This document shows positions 51,883-60,690 of a DNA stretch of 64,000 nucleotides, piece by piece; position 1 is the stretch's first letter; each line of letters starts with the position of its first letter. A model generated the notes under the pieces. It was not told the DNA's origin and ran no database searches. It saw only the letters and a list, made by a program, of their open reading frames with translations. Origin of the DNA: an uncultured Eggerthellaceae bacterium (GTDB lineage: Bacteria; Actinomycetota; Coriobacteriia; Coriobacteriales; Eggerthellaceae); NCBI GenBank assembly GCA_937892845.1, contig CALBGP010000001.1, forward strand, positions 62,001 to 126,000. Direction: 5' to 3'. A program made the position numbers and the translations under genes.

Positions 51883-53481
51883 CTACCAATGGACGATGAC
51901 CGTGTCACCGGGTTGAATCAAATCGTAAATCGAAGCAGCCGCGCTGAGGGGAAGATTGACGCAGCCACGGCTCCCGAAGCCGTCAACGTAGCGAGAACCG
52001 CCGAAAGCAGACTGCCATGAAGCATCATGAAGACCGATGAGGTTTCCAATGAAGGGAATCCAGTAGTCAACGGGCGAATCCCACTTCGGCTTATCGGTCT
52101 CAGGGTCGATAGGGCCCTTGAGATTGACATTGCGCATCTTATGGTTGCACATGTACACACCCGTAGGCGTACCGTCTGCCCCTGGGGTCCCGGACACGAT
52201 ATCCGACTCCCACACCAACGTCCCGCCTGCATCATAAAAACGTGCGTGCTGCTCGGTGAGGTCGATATCGCAGAACGCGCCCCAGTCGCCGATATCGGAG
52301 TATCCGTTGCCCGTCTGGTAACAGGGGATCTCCACATCACCGGTCGCACCGGAAGCAAGGGAATCGGACACGAGCTGCGAAAACGCCTCGGTATCAACCA
52401 TCCAGCCATATGTGCCGGCATTCACCGTGATGGTCTTGCCATCGGGTCGGGTATACGTGCGCTCCTTGTTGACCGTGCTATAGGTATCGGAAACCTGAGC
52501 AACCCACGCATCCCGTGCCGCCTCATCCATGGATGCAGTGCCATCATCGGCGAATACCACCCATCCGGAAATCTCATCAGGACCTAAAGATGCAACAACC
52601 TTACCTGACAACGTGAGTTTCACATCGCAAGACAGGAGCGCGTTTGCTGAATCCAGGGAAGCCTGTAGCGCCTCGTCGCCGGACTTGACAGCCGCTTGCA
52701 CAAGATGGCTGGAATCAAGATGGACCTCATGCTCCATCTCAGAGACAGCTTCCGCAACCGAGCGCATCACAGCTTCGGTTGAGATCTTCGTTCCGGCAAC
52801 TTCGGGCTTGATGACGAAACGATGCGCTTTATCGCTGTAAGACACAACCGCATCCTGAGGATCTTCGGCGGTTTCGTTGAAATGAGCAATCTTCTCTTCC
52901 AGATAGGCGCCCAACTCCGAGTCATTGCAGCTAGCTTGGAGATATTCAGTGGCATCGAAAGTGGAATTGAGCTTCAAAGGCCAAAGCCAAGGCTGGTTAT
53001 CGGCAAGTGCCGAGGAAACAACCGATTCGGTATCGATAGACATGGCGCATTCTTCGGAAGTGATATCGAGATTGAAACCATCACCGTGAATGGCGATGGA
53101 ATAATCATCCTCAACGTAGTCCGAAAGCATCGCTGAAGCCTCCACCTTGGATTTAAGTGAGACATCAAGAGAGCCCATGGTGGTGTTGGGATAGAAGCGT
53201 CCCATGAAAACGACGATTCCCGCAAGGTAAACCAAAAGCACAAGCGCAACAAGGCAGGAGAGGACGATGAGAAGTCCCTTCATGATGCGATGGCCCAAGG
53301 ATGGAGAAGAATCCATGTCGAAGGTACGGGCAGGCGCACCCTCCTCCACTGCAGCACGAGGAACGCCGGAATCGGCGACAGGAGTCTTGGCGAGATCGGC
53401 ACCAGGCTCAACCTTGACCCGGTCCTTTTGTACGGACCGATTGCTTTTCTTGGCATGCGCAGCTGCGTGTTTACCCTTCAC
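51883..53481 (-). CDS. L,D-transpeptidase (YkuD) with peptidoglycan-binding domains
   Basis: A membrane-anchored cell-wall enzyme of 532 residues that forms 3-3 peptidoglycan cross-links or attaches proteins. A basic cytoplasmic tail of about 65 residues is followed by one transmembrane segment (about 68-93). Next come two PG_binding_4-like segments (through about residue 370) and the YkuD catalytic domain, with HDASW and GSRGCVNLP containing Cys507. The layout matches YciB/ErfK-type and mycobacterial Ldt proteins of Gram-positives. The start is GTG 53481 with only a weak ribosome site. It stands alone next to tRNA genes. Confidence 0.94.
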   Translation of the reverse strand: MKGKHAAAHAKKSNRSVQKDRVKVEPGADLAKTPVADSGVPRAAVEEGAPARTFDMDSSPSLGHRIMKGLLIVLSCLVALVLLVYLAGIVVFMGRFYPNTTMGSLDVSLKSKVEASAMLSDYVEDDYSIAIHGDGFNLDITSEECAMSIDTESVVSSALADNQPWLWPLKLNSTFDATEYLQASCNDSELGAYLEEKIAHFNETAEDPQDAVVSYSDKAHRFVIKPEVAGTKISTEAVMRSVAEAVSEMEHEVHLDSSHLVQAAVKSGDEALQASLDSANALLSCDVKLTLSGKVVASLGPDEISGWVVFADDGTASMDEAARDAWVAQVSDTYSTVNKERTYTRPDGKTITVNAGTYGWMVDTEAFSQLVSDSLASGATGDVEIPCYQTGNGYSDIGDWGAFCDIDLTEQHARFYDAGGTLVWESDIVSGTPGADGTPTGVYMCNHKMRNVNLKGPIDPETDKPKWDSPVDYWIPFIGNLIGLHDASWQSAFGGSRYVDGFGSRGCVNLPLSAAASIYDLIQPGDTVIVHW

Positions 53482-53598
53482 GATGGTCTCATCTCAATTC
53501 GAGAATACATAGGGTTCGTAGTATAGCAGGACGAATTTCCATAGCGAGGAAACGAACATAACCACCATCAGACAGTATCCCCATGCAGCCGAATAACA

Positions 53599-53633
53599 AC
53601 AAACCCGCTCAGATTGACCTTGAGCGGGTTTGT
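53599..53633 (-). terminator. Terminator of the tRNA-Val/tRNA-Asn unit
   Basis: A perfect 13-bp stem ACAAACCCGCTCA/TGAGCGGGTTTGT with a 9-base loop, 13 bases downstream of tRNA-Asn in its direction of transcription, followed by a T-rich stretch. Confidence 0.88.
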
Positions 53634-53645
53634 AGAAATTGCAAC

Positions 53646-53720
<75 letters not shown>

Positions 53721-53725
53721 ATACA

Positions 53726-53800
53726 TGGTGGGCGTTACAAGATTTGAACTTGTGACCCCTTCCGTGTGAAGGAAGTGCTCTCCCACTGAGCCAAACGCCC
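53726..53800 (-). tRNA. tRNA-Val (CAC)
   Basis: A complete 75-base cloverleaf with an encoded CCA. Acceptor arms GGGCGTT and AACGCCC pair fully; the anticodon stem is CTTCC/GGAAG and the loop TTCACAC gives CAC; the T loop is TTCAAAT. It lies five bases before tRNA-Asn, so the two are one transcript. Confidence 0.97.
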
Positions 53801-53830
53801 GATTGTCAAGTGCGCCAAGCGCGAATCGTT

Positions 53831-53859
53831 ATATTACTAGCATCTGGCTTAGAACACAA
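53831..53859 (-). promoter_or_regulatory. Probable promoter of the tRNA-Val/tRNA-Asn unit
   Basis: On the minus strand TTGTGT is followed after 17 bases by TAATAT. Transcription would begin about 24 bases before tRNA-Val. Confidence 0.5.
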
Positions 53860-53896
53860 GAGGTAATTTCAATTTTTTTGAAATCGCCCTCTAAAA

Positions 53897-53924
53897 TGCG
53901 GCGGTCCGGTTAAAAACCGCCGCA
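53897..53924 (-). terminator. Terminator after the CAT-anticodon tRNA
   Basis: A perfect 9-bp stem TGCGGCGGT/ACCGCCGCA with a 10-base loop, followed on the minus strand by TTTT. It begins 9 bases after the tRNA. Confidence 0.85.
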
Positions 53925-53933
53925 CGGAGATCC

Positions 53934-54008
53934 TGGTGGGCCCTGCAGGGCTCGAACCTGCAACCAAGGGATTATGAGTCCCCTGCTCCGCCATTGAGCT
54001 AAGGGCCC
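53934..54008 (-). tRNA. tRNA with CAT anticodon, probably tRNA-Ile2 (lysidine-modified)
   Basis: A complete 75-base cloverleaf with encoded CCA; acceptor arms GGGCCCT and AGGGCCC pair fully and the anticodon loop CTCATAA gives CAT. It resembles E. coli tRNA-Ile2 in the acceptor stem (C4-G69 and C5-G68, recognised by TilS), in the GACTCATAATC anticodon arm and in the TTGGT variable region, rather than elongator tRNA-Met. If so, C34 is changed to lysidine and it reads AUA. Standard annotation may call it Met. Confidence 0.85.
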
Positions 54009-54097
54009 GAACGAGTACCGTATTCTAGCGCAAGATGAGCTTTTTTTACGGCACGCGACACGATAAGTGGAAAAATCCACGTACGCAAAAGCGACGA

Positions 54098-55267
54098 TCA
54101 ATCCTCGAGATAGTCCTTCAACTTCGAGGAACGGCTGGGATGACGAAGTTTCGCAAGCGTCTTGCTTTCTATCTGACGAATACGCTCGCGGGTAACACCG
54201 AATTCACGACCGACTTCCTCCAAGGTGCGGGGATGTCCATCTTCCAATCCGAAACGAAGGGAGATGACCTTGCGCTCACGCTCCGCAAGACCATCGAGGA
54301 CCTTCCCAAGCTGCTCTTGGAGCATGGAGAAGCTGGCCGCATCGGGAGGAACGACCGCAGCGTCGTCTTCGATGAAGTCACCGAGCTGGCTATCCTCTTC
54401 TTCACCGATGGGAGTTTCAAGGGATACGGGCTCCTGGCTGATCTTCTGGATTTCACGCACGCGCTCAGCAGTAAGGCCCATCTTCTCACCGATCTCTTCA
54501 GGGCTTGGTTCACGCCCAAGCTCCTGGAGAAGCTGCCGCTGGATGCGGACGAGCTTGTTGATGGTCTCAACCATATGCACGGGAATGCGGATGGTACGGG
54601 CCTGGTCCGCAATGGCGCGGGTGATGGCCTGCCTGATCCACCAGGTCGCATACGTGGAGAACTTGAAGCCCTTCGTATAGTCGAATTTTTCGACCGCGCG
54701 AATAAGGCCAAGGTTGCCTTCCTGGATAAGGTCAAGGAACAGCATGCCGCGACCCACATACCGTTTGGCGATGGAGACGACAAGACGCAGGTTTGCTTCA
54801 ATAAGCTGCTGCTTGGCATCGATGCCCACTTGCTCGACACGGGTCAGACGGCGCAATTCACGACGATCAAGCTCACGCCCCTCATCTTCGGCACGCTCGA
54901 GTTCTTCAGTAGCGGCCACACCAGCTTCGATCTTCATGGCCAAATCGATTTCCTGTGAAGCGGTAAGCAGCGGAACCTTGCCGATTTCTTTAAGATACAT
55001 ACGGACGGGATCGCCCGTCAGTGCCGTAACGGACGTATCGACCGTACGCTTGCGCGCCAGACGCTGGGGACGCTTCGAATTAACTTTCGGAAGAGGAACC
55101 TCGATTTCAGATGCCTTGAGTTCTTCTTCGGGAATACCCTCTAGCAGTTCGTCATCGGACAGGCTGACATCGATTTTCTCATCCTCCATGCCGATGTCAT
55201 TGGAAAGGCTGTCGTCCAGGGGAATGGAATCATTCTGAACTTCTTCAATTGCTTTGGCAGCAGACAC
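54098..55267 (-). CDS. rpoD: Primary RNA polymerase sigma factor RpoD/SigA
   Basis: The housekeeping sigma factor, 389 residues. An acidic N-terminal stretch of about 80 residues precedes region 1.2 (DPVRMYLKEIGKVPLLTASQ). Then come region 2 with LRLVVSIAKRYVGRGMLFLD and FSTYATWWIRQAITRAI, region 3, and region 4 with TLEEVGREFGVTRERIRQIE. The start is GTG 55267 behind AAAGGA; nine further codons of open frame upstream have no ribosome site. dnaG lies 111 bases upstream on the same strand, the core of the classic macromolecular-synthesis operon. An extended -10 promoter in the gap suggests independent expression. Confidence 0.98.
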   Translation of the reverse strand: MSAAKAIEEVQNDSIPLDDSLSNDIGMEDEKIDVSLSDDELLEGIPEEELKASEIEVPLPKVNSKRPQRLARKRTVDTSVTALTGDPVRMYLKEIGKVPLLTASQEIDLAMKIEAGVAATEELERAEDEGRELDRRELRRLTRVEQVGIDAKQQLIEANLRLVVSIAKRYVGRGMLFLDLIQEGNLGLIRAVEKFDYTKGFKFSTYATWWIRQAITRAIADQARTIRIPVHMVETINKLVRIQRQLLQELGREPSPEEIGEKMGLTAERVREIQKISQEPVSLETPIGEEEDSQLGDFIEDDAAVVPPDAASFSMLQEQLGKVLDGLAERERKVISLRFGLEDGHPRTLEEVGREFGVTRERIRQIESKTLAKLRHPSRSSKLKDYLED

Positions 55268-55293
55268 GAGCACTATCCTTTCGGCCGTAAACA

Positions 55294-55308
55294 AGGCGCA
55301 CTGCGCCT
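55294..55308 (-). promoter_or_regulatory. Small palindrome in the rpoD leader
   Basis: AGGCGCA-C-TGCGCCT, a perfect inverted repeat in the 5' untranslated region of rpoD just upstream of its ribosome site. It could fold as a short hairpin and influence rpoD translation. Confidence 0.3.
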
Positions 55309-55324
55309 AAAGATACAGCCTATG

Positions 55325-55333
55325 AGTATAGCA
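55325..55333 (-). promoter_or_regulatory. Extended -10 promoter of rpoD
   Basis: TGC followed directly by TATACT on the minus strand, the extended -10 form, in the dnaG-rpoD gap. There is no good -35 at the usual distance, as expected of this promoter type. Confidence 0.5.
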
Positions 55334-55378
55334 TAACGACAAGGCAGGCGCCACAAAACAAGCAAGTCAGCGGCTGGC

Positions 55379-57271
55379 CTACCGAAACGCCTGATGAGAA
55401 AGACGCAAAGACGCCAGCTCGCTTTGGAGCATGGCTATTCCCTGATGCATGAATTCCCGATCCTCCTGAGGCAAATTGCCCGACTTAAGCTGTGCATTCA
55501 TGTCGATGATGTTCTGCTCCATGTCGCGAATGGACAATTCTTCGGAAAGGAAGCGGGCCAGTTCATCGGCTGGCGCTCCGTCATCGGAAAGCGCATATGT
55601 CAGCGTCGAAGACGCCCGCGGACAGCGTCTTTCAACTTCCGCCACGGTTTCAGCTGGAGTCGAAGCCGGATTCTCGGAAAACACATCCAACAGAGCCTGC
55701 GCAATATCCGCATGCATGCGCCTATGCCATGCGGTTGCCGCAAGCGAAGCTGCATACTGGTTGCAAATTTCCGGATTCCTGGAGCACACGACAAGAAACT
55801 CCCGCTCGATACGCAGGCGCTCGCGTTCCTTCGGCGAAAGCGCGGCTGCTTGCGCAGAACCAGGACGAGATGCTCCCCTCCCGGCCCGATCGGATCCCAG
55901 TGCAGATTCCGATGACGGAATACGGGCGGCAGGCTGCCCCTCTTGAGGCAAAGCGACCTTGGTGCGGGAAAGCTGATCGAGAACGACCTGGATGTCAACA
56001 TGCAAACGGTCTGCGATATAGGCGGCATACTCATGCGCAAGCACGGAATGCTTGATAGGGGCAAGCACGGACACGGCGGAAACGAGCGCTCTGCCCTTAG
56101 CTTCAAAATCCGATACATCAACTGCATCGATCCTATGATCGATTCCGTACCTGATCAAAGGCTGGGCACCGTCAAGGAGCACCCCAAGGGCTTCAGAGCC
56201 GCGCTGCGATATGAAATCCGCAGGGTCAAGATCATCCGGAAGCGTAACCGCGCATAGGTCAATGGGCTTTCGGCCGCTTTCGGGCAGCAAGCTGTCATCA
56301 ATGAATTGAAGCGCGCGATCTGCCGCACGTTGACCTGCGGCATCGCCATCGAACAGATAGACAATCCGATTTTTCGCATGGCGCGACAGGATGCGCAGAT
56401 GCTGAATGGTCAGCGCTGTGCCCAACGTTGCCACCGCATTGGCAATACCTGCCTCATGGAGCGCGATCACGTCGGTGTAACCCTCGACGATGATTGCCGT
56501 TCCTGTGGAAGCCATGGCAGATTTCGCCTTATCAAGACCGTAGAGAACCTCTGACTTGTGAAAGATGGGGGTCTCTTGCGAATTGAGATATTTGGGTTCG
56601 CCCTTGCCTACCACGCGCCCACCGAACGCAATGGCATTGCCTTCGATATCGATAATTGGAAACATGACCCTGTTGTAGAATCTATCCTGGATTCCGCCCG
56701 AACGAGCCTTCACGGCCACATTGGCATCGACAAGCTCCTGATCCTTGAACCCCTTCGACCTGAGATGGTTGACAAGGGATCGGTTGCCCGGAGCGAAACC
56801 AAGATTCCATGTCTTGGGGATGGTGCCGTTCAAACCACGCGAAGCCAGATACCTTCGAGCTTCGTCATTTGCCGCTCCCCTGCCCCTCATCAACTGACCA
56901 TGATAGAACTCAGCCGTTGCGGCGCACACATCTTTGAGCCGAGCCTTGTATCCACGGGCAACCTGAGTTCCCGGCTCTTCGGAAAGCTGGATGCCAGCAC
57001 GTCGGGCAAGCTGCCTGACTGCATCGGGAAATTCGATATCGTCGACTTTCATCACGAATGTGAAGACGTCCCCGCCCTCACCGCAGCCGAAACAATGCCA
57101 CAACTGCGTGGCAGGATCGATCTTCAATGACGGGGTCTTCTCGCCATGAAACGGGCAGCAGCCCCAAAAATCGCGTCCACGTTGACGAAGGGTCATATGA
57201 TCAGAGGCGATGGCTACCAAATCGCTGGCCGCGCGCACCTTGTTCTTATCTTCATCGGATATGCCGGCCAC
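55379..57271 (-). CDS. dnaG: DNA primase
   Basis: Synthesises RNA primers at the replication fork. It has 630 residues. The N-terminal zinc ribbon is CCPFHGEKTPS with HCFGCGEGGD, then the RNA-polymerase core with a TOPRIM domain (VEGYTDVIALHEAG and FDGDAAGQRAA), and a C-terminal DnaB-interacting helical region. The start is GTG 57271 behind GGCAGGTGA, giving VAGISDED, in line with the usual DnaG N terminus; the ATG 15 codons upstream is rejected. The linker (about 450-485) is rich in Ala, Ser, Arg and Gly. Confidence 0.97.
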   Translation of the reverse strand: MAGISDEDKNKVRAASDLVAIASDHMTLRQRGRDFWGCCPFHGEKTPSLKIDPATQLWHCFGCGEGGDVFTFVMKVDDIEFPDAVRQLARRAGIQLSEEPGTQVARGYKARLKDVCAATAEFYHGQLMRGRGAANDEARRYLASRGLNGTIPKTWNLGFAPGNRSLVNHLRSKGFKDQELVDANVAVKARSGGIQDRFYNRVMFPIIDIEGNAIAFGGRVVGKGEPKYLNSQETPIFHKSEVLYGLDKAKSAMASTGTAIIVEGYTDVIALHEAGIANAVATLGTALTIQHLRILSRHAKNRIVYLFDGDAAGQRAADRALQFIDDSLLPESGRKPIDLCAVTLPDDLDPADFISQRGSEALGVLLDGAQPLIRYGIDHRIDAVDVSDFEAKGRALVSAVSVLAPIKHSVLAHEYAAYIADRLHVDIQVVLDQLSRTKVALPQEGQPAARIPSSESALGSDRAGRGASRPGSAQAAALSPKERERLRIEREFLVVCSRNPEICNQYAASLAATAWHRRMHADIAQALLDVFSENPASTPAETVAEVERRCPRASSTLTYALSDDGAPADELARFLSEELSIRDMEQNIIDMNAQLKSGNLPQEDREFMHQGIAMLQSELASLRLSHQAFR

Positions 57272-57488
57272 GAAATTCACCTGCCTTCTGAAAAGATTTC
57301 CAATATGCGAAGTCATGCGGAAACAACCGTTGGGAGCTCAAACTTTACCACAGGAATCAATGCGAAACATTGCACACGCACGATTCGCTCCCCACCATGG
57401 TAAAGGCGCAAGGTTACTGCAAGTCAAATAGCATTATCAACACCCAAACCAGATACGAATAGACGCAGATTCGACGGCAGAAAGCAAA

Positions 57489-57509
57489 CAGGGGGCCGAA
57501 GCCCCCCTG
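57489..57509 (-). terminator. Terminator after the membrane pyrophosphatase
   Basis: A GC-rich stem CAGGGGG/CCCCCTG with a small inner loop, 35 bases after the stop, followed on the minus strand by TGTTTGCTTTC. Confidence 0.75.
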
Positions 57510-57543
57510 AATGGCATTGACGTCAAAGCGCATCCAATAGACG

Positions 57544-59661
57544 TTACAGAGTCTGAATGAGGATGAACAGCGGCGTGAAGGTCAGCGAAACAATGGTCAT
57601 CAAGTTGATGAGAATGTTCATGGACGGACCCGAAGTATCCTTGAAGGGATCGCCAACGGTATCGCCGACGACAGCGGCCTTATGGGCATCGGAGCCCTTG
57701 CCACCATGGAAGCCCTGCTCGATGTACTTTTTGGCATTGTCCCAAGCGCCACCTGCGTTGGACATGAAGATGGCCATGAGCATGCCCGTAGCAACAGCAC
57801 CGGCCAAGAAACCGCCGAGCATCGCAGGATTGATGCAACCGATGACAACGGGAACGATGATGGCCAGGCAGCCGGGAAGCATCATTTCCTTGAGCGCAGA
57901 GCTGGTGGAGATGGCAACGCACTTGTCGTATTCAGGCTCAGCCTTGTACTCCATGATGCCCTTGATCTCACGGAACTGACGGCGCACCTCTTCAACCATC
58001 GCATGGGCAGCGCGGGAAACGGCGCCCATGGTCAGAGCAGCGAACATGAACGGCATCATGGCGCCAATGAACAGACCGGCAACGATCATAGGATCGGTCA
58101 GGGTCAAAGCGAAATCGGGCAGCGCATGGTGCATGGTGGCCTGGTAGGAGACGAACAGGGAGATAGCGGAAAGACCCGCGGAAGAGATAGCGAAGCCCTT
58201 GGCGATAGCCGCAGTGGTGTTGCCGACGGCATCCAGGGAGTCGGTGCGATCGCGCACCTCTTCAGGTAGACCCGCCATCTCGGCGATGCCGCCGGCGTTA
58301 TCGGCAACGGGGCCGTATGCGTCGACACCGATGGTGATGGCGGTGTTGGAAAGCATGCCGGTTGCAGCAAGACCAACGCCGAACAGACCGACGGCGATAC
58401 CGCCCTCAGCGCTTGCCATGGGGAATGCCATGTTGCCGAAGGTGTAAGCACCGATGATGGCCAGAGCAACCAAAACGATGGGTGCGATGGTGGACAGCAT
58501 GCCGGTGCCGATGCCCTCGATGATGACAGTTGCGGCGCCGGTGTCAGCAGCGTCAGCGATCTTATGAACGGGCTTGTACTTGTCAGAGCAGAAGTACTCG
58601 GTGATCTTGCCGATGGCCAGACCGGCAACAAGACCGCAGAGGACGGAACCGAAGAGCCACAGAGGCTGGGCTTCGGTGGTCTGGCTGTTCCACATGAAGA
58701 AGATTGCGAAGATGACGGCAATCTCGATGCCAGCGGCCAGATAGGTTCCGCGGTTGAGGGCCTTGTGCAGTTCAGCGCCCTCCTTGGTGCGGACTGCGAA
58801 CAGACCGATGATGGAGGTGATGATGCCGCATGCGGCAATCATGACGGGCACAACGAGGGCCCAGATAAGATCGCTGGTGGCAAAGTAGCCGCCCAATGCG
58901 CCGAAGGTGGCAGCAAGGATGGTGGGAGCCAGGATTGCACCGGTGTAGGACTCGAACAGGTCGGCACCCATGCCGGCAACGTCACCGACGTTGTCACCGA
59001 CGTTGTCAGCGATGGTGGCAGGGTTGCGGGGGTCGTCTTCGGGAATGCCCGCTTCGACCTTGCCCACGAGGTCTGCGCCCACGTCAGCAGCCTTGGTGTA
59101 GATGCCGCCGCCAACACGGGCGAACAGGGCAACTGCAGAAGCACCGGTGGCAAAGCCCTCGACCATGCCGATGTTCTGATGCATGGTGGCGATTTCAGCG
59201 ATATCGACGCCGAAGACCAACAGCACCAGCCACAGCGACAGGCCCAGAAGCGCAAAGGAAGCAACGCACAGACCCATGGTCAAACCGGACTTGAAGCTGA
59301 TGTTGAGAGCCTTGGCAACAGACTCTTCGGCAGCATGGGCGGTACGCGTATTGGCGCGCGTTGCAACATGCATGCCCACATAGCCCGCAGCAGCGGAGAG
59401 AACGCCGCCGGTGACGAAGGCGATGGCGGTAATGGGGCTGAGGGCCACGGCCATCACGATGGCCACGACGATCATGAAGATGACGAGCAGCTTGTATTCG
59501 CTCATCAGGAATGCCTTTGCACCCTGCTGAATCTTGAGCGAAATGCTGTTCATCTTGTCCGGACCGGGATCCTGCTTGAGAACCCACGATCCCAGATAGG
59601 CAGCCATGGCGATGCCGATAAGCGCGCACACGGGAGCCATCCAGGCGACTTGGAGTGTCAC
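57544..59661 (-). CDS. hppA: Membrane ion-translocating pyrophosphatase
   Basis: An integral-membrane pump that uses pyrophosphate hydrolysis to move H+ or Na+ out of the cell. Its 705 residues with about 16 helices are full length. The substrate site contains ADVGADLVGKVEAGIPEDDP, NPATIADNVGDNVGD and GPVADNAGGIAEMAG. At the selectivity position the sequence is GNTTAAIAKG, with Ala where K+-independent enzymes have Lys, so it should be K+-dependent. Whether it pumps Na+ or H+ needs alignment. The start is GTG 59661 behind AAGGAGG. It can recover energy from pyrophosphate made by PpdK, tRNA charging and other reactions. A leader hairpin precedes it. Confidence 0.97.
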   Translation of the reverse strand: MTLQVAWMAPVCALIGIAMAAYLGSWVLKQDPGPDKMNSISLKIQQGAKAFLMSEYKLLVIFMIVVAIVMAVALSPITAIAFVTGGVLSAAAGYVGMHVATRANTRTAHAAEESVAKALNISFKSGLTMGLCVASFALLGLSLWLVLLVFGVDIAEIATMHQNIGMVEGFATGASAVALFARVGGGIYTKAADVGADLVGKVEAGIPEDDPRNPATIADNVGDNVGDVAGMGADLFESYTGAILAPTILAATFGALGGYFATSDLIWALVVPVMIAACGIITSIIGLFAVRTKEGAELHKALNRGTYLAAGIEIAVIFAIFFMWNSQTTEAQPLWLFGSVLCGLVAGLAIGKITEYFCSDKYKPVHKIADAADTGAATVIIEGIGTGMLSTIAPIVLVALAIIGAYTFGNMAFPMASAEGGIAVGLFGVGLAATGMLSNTAITIGVDAYGPVADNAGGIAEMAGLPEEVRDRTDSLDAVGNTTAAIAKGFAISSAGLSAISLFVSYQATMHHALPDFALTLTDPMIVAGLFIGAMMPFMFAALTMGAVSRAAHAMVEEVRRQFREIKGIMEYKAEPEYDKCVAISTSSALKEMMLPGCLAIIVPVVIGCINPAMLGGFLAGAVATGMLMAIFMSNAGGAWDNAKKYIEQGFHGGKGSDAHKAAVVGDTVGDPFKDTSGPSMNILINLMTIVSLTFTPLFILIQTL

Positions 59662-59699
59662 GTTTGCCTCCTTGAGATGAATGGATACTTATGTATGCT

Positions 59700-59725
59700 C
59701 GCACGGAGATTCTACGCCCCGTGCG
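59700..59725 (-). promoter_or_regulatory. Hairpin upstream of hppA
   Basis: A perfect 7-bp stem CGCACGG/CCGTGCG with a 12-base loop, about 40 bases before the hppA start. Its loop contains TAGAAT, which could be the -10, so it may be either an operator or leader structure. Confidence 0.35.
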
Positions 59726-59769
59726 AAGATACCAAATTGAAATATTACCATTAAACGAGCAGAATCAAC

Positions 59770-60690
59770 TCACAGGTTTTTCCTAACCCAGTCGATATTG
59801 CCGTTGACGGTGGCGATGAGCTCATCGACAGAGCTGAACTTCATCATGGGTCTGAGGAAATGAACGGGTTCAATCTCGATGGTCTCCCCGTAGATATCAC
59901 CGCTGAAATCCAGGATATGAGCTTCACACGTGGCCGTGGCATCGGCGAACACCGGCGAAACGCCAACCGAGATGGCGCTGCGGTAACGCTTTTCGCCGAT
60001 GCGAACCCAGGCAGCGTAAACACCTTCGCCCAACGTCCGCATCATGGCAGGCATCTCAAGGTTCGCCGTGGCGAAACCCATATCGGCTCCCTGCCCGCGA
60101 CCGGGGGTGACGACACCCTCGAACCTGTAGGGGTGGCCCAAAAGCTCATTGGCGTCATCAAGGCGGCCCTCAGCCAGAAGGAGCCGAATGCGCGTGGCGG
60201 TGATGGGCTTTCCGGCGGCATTCTCAAGCTCATGGGCGAAGATTCGCGTTTCCCGTTGTTCGCCCCACGTGCGAAGATCGCACACCGATCCGGAAGCTTT
60301 CGAGCCGAAATGGAAATCGCATCCCACATGCAATGCTGACGGGCTGAATCCGTTGAACGTCGCCGCAAGAAAACGCTCGGGCGACTGAGAGGCGAACTCA
60401 CGGGTGAAAGGAAGCACGACGACCGCATCCACTCCGCTTTCGGAGAGCGTGGCAATGCGACACTCGTTCGTCATGAGCTTCTTGAGCCTGTCTGCACGGA
60501 ACACCTCGTCAGGGTCGATATCGAATGTCAGCGCAATCGAGAGCCCTCCAGCCTGCTGCGCCGTCTGCTTGGCGCATGACAGCAGGAAACGATGGCCCAG
60601 ATGCACGCCATCGAAGACGCCGAATGCGCAGGAAGCCCCCTCGAACAAACTGTAATCAAACGTCGAATCCGCTTTATACACCTTTGCCAC
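59770..60690 (-). CDS. ribF: Bifunctional riboflavin kinase/FAD synthetase
   Basis: Converts riboflavin to FMN and FAD. It has 306 residues. The N-terminal nucleotidyltransferase has GVFDGVHLGHRFLL and GCDFHFGSKASG, with a C-terminal riboflavin kinase domain. In the kinase, the usual GRxLGFPTAN segment reads GRGQGADMGFATAN: the arginine is replaced and the Pro of PTAN is Ala. The start is GTG 60690 behind AAGGAG, overlapping truB by 17 bases. truB-ribF adjacency is highly conserved. Confidence 0.96.
   Translation of the reverse strand: MAKVYKADSTFDYSLFEGASCAFGVFDGVHLGHRFLLSCAKQTAQQAGGLSIALTFDIDPDEVFRADRLKKLMTNECRIATLSESGVDAVVVLPFTREFASQSPERFLAATFNGFSPSALHVGCDFHFGSKASGSVCDLRTWGEQRETRIFAHELENAAGKPITATRIRLLLAEGRLDDANELLGHPYRFEGVVTPGRGQGADMGFATANLEMPAMMRTLGEGVYAAWVRIGEKRYRSAISVGVSPVFADATATCEAHILDFSGDIYGETIEIEPVHFLRPMMKFSSVDELIATVNGNIDWVRKNL

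Noticed and set aside
54035..54958. 307-codon plus-strand open frame opposite rpoD
   Set aside because: Antisense to the sigma factor gene and overlapping its conserved regions; no ribosome site.
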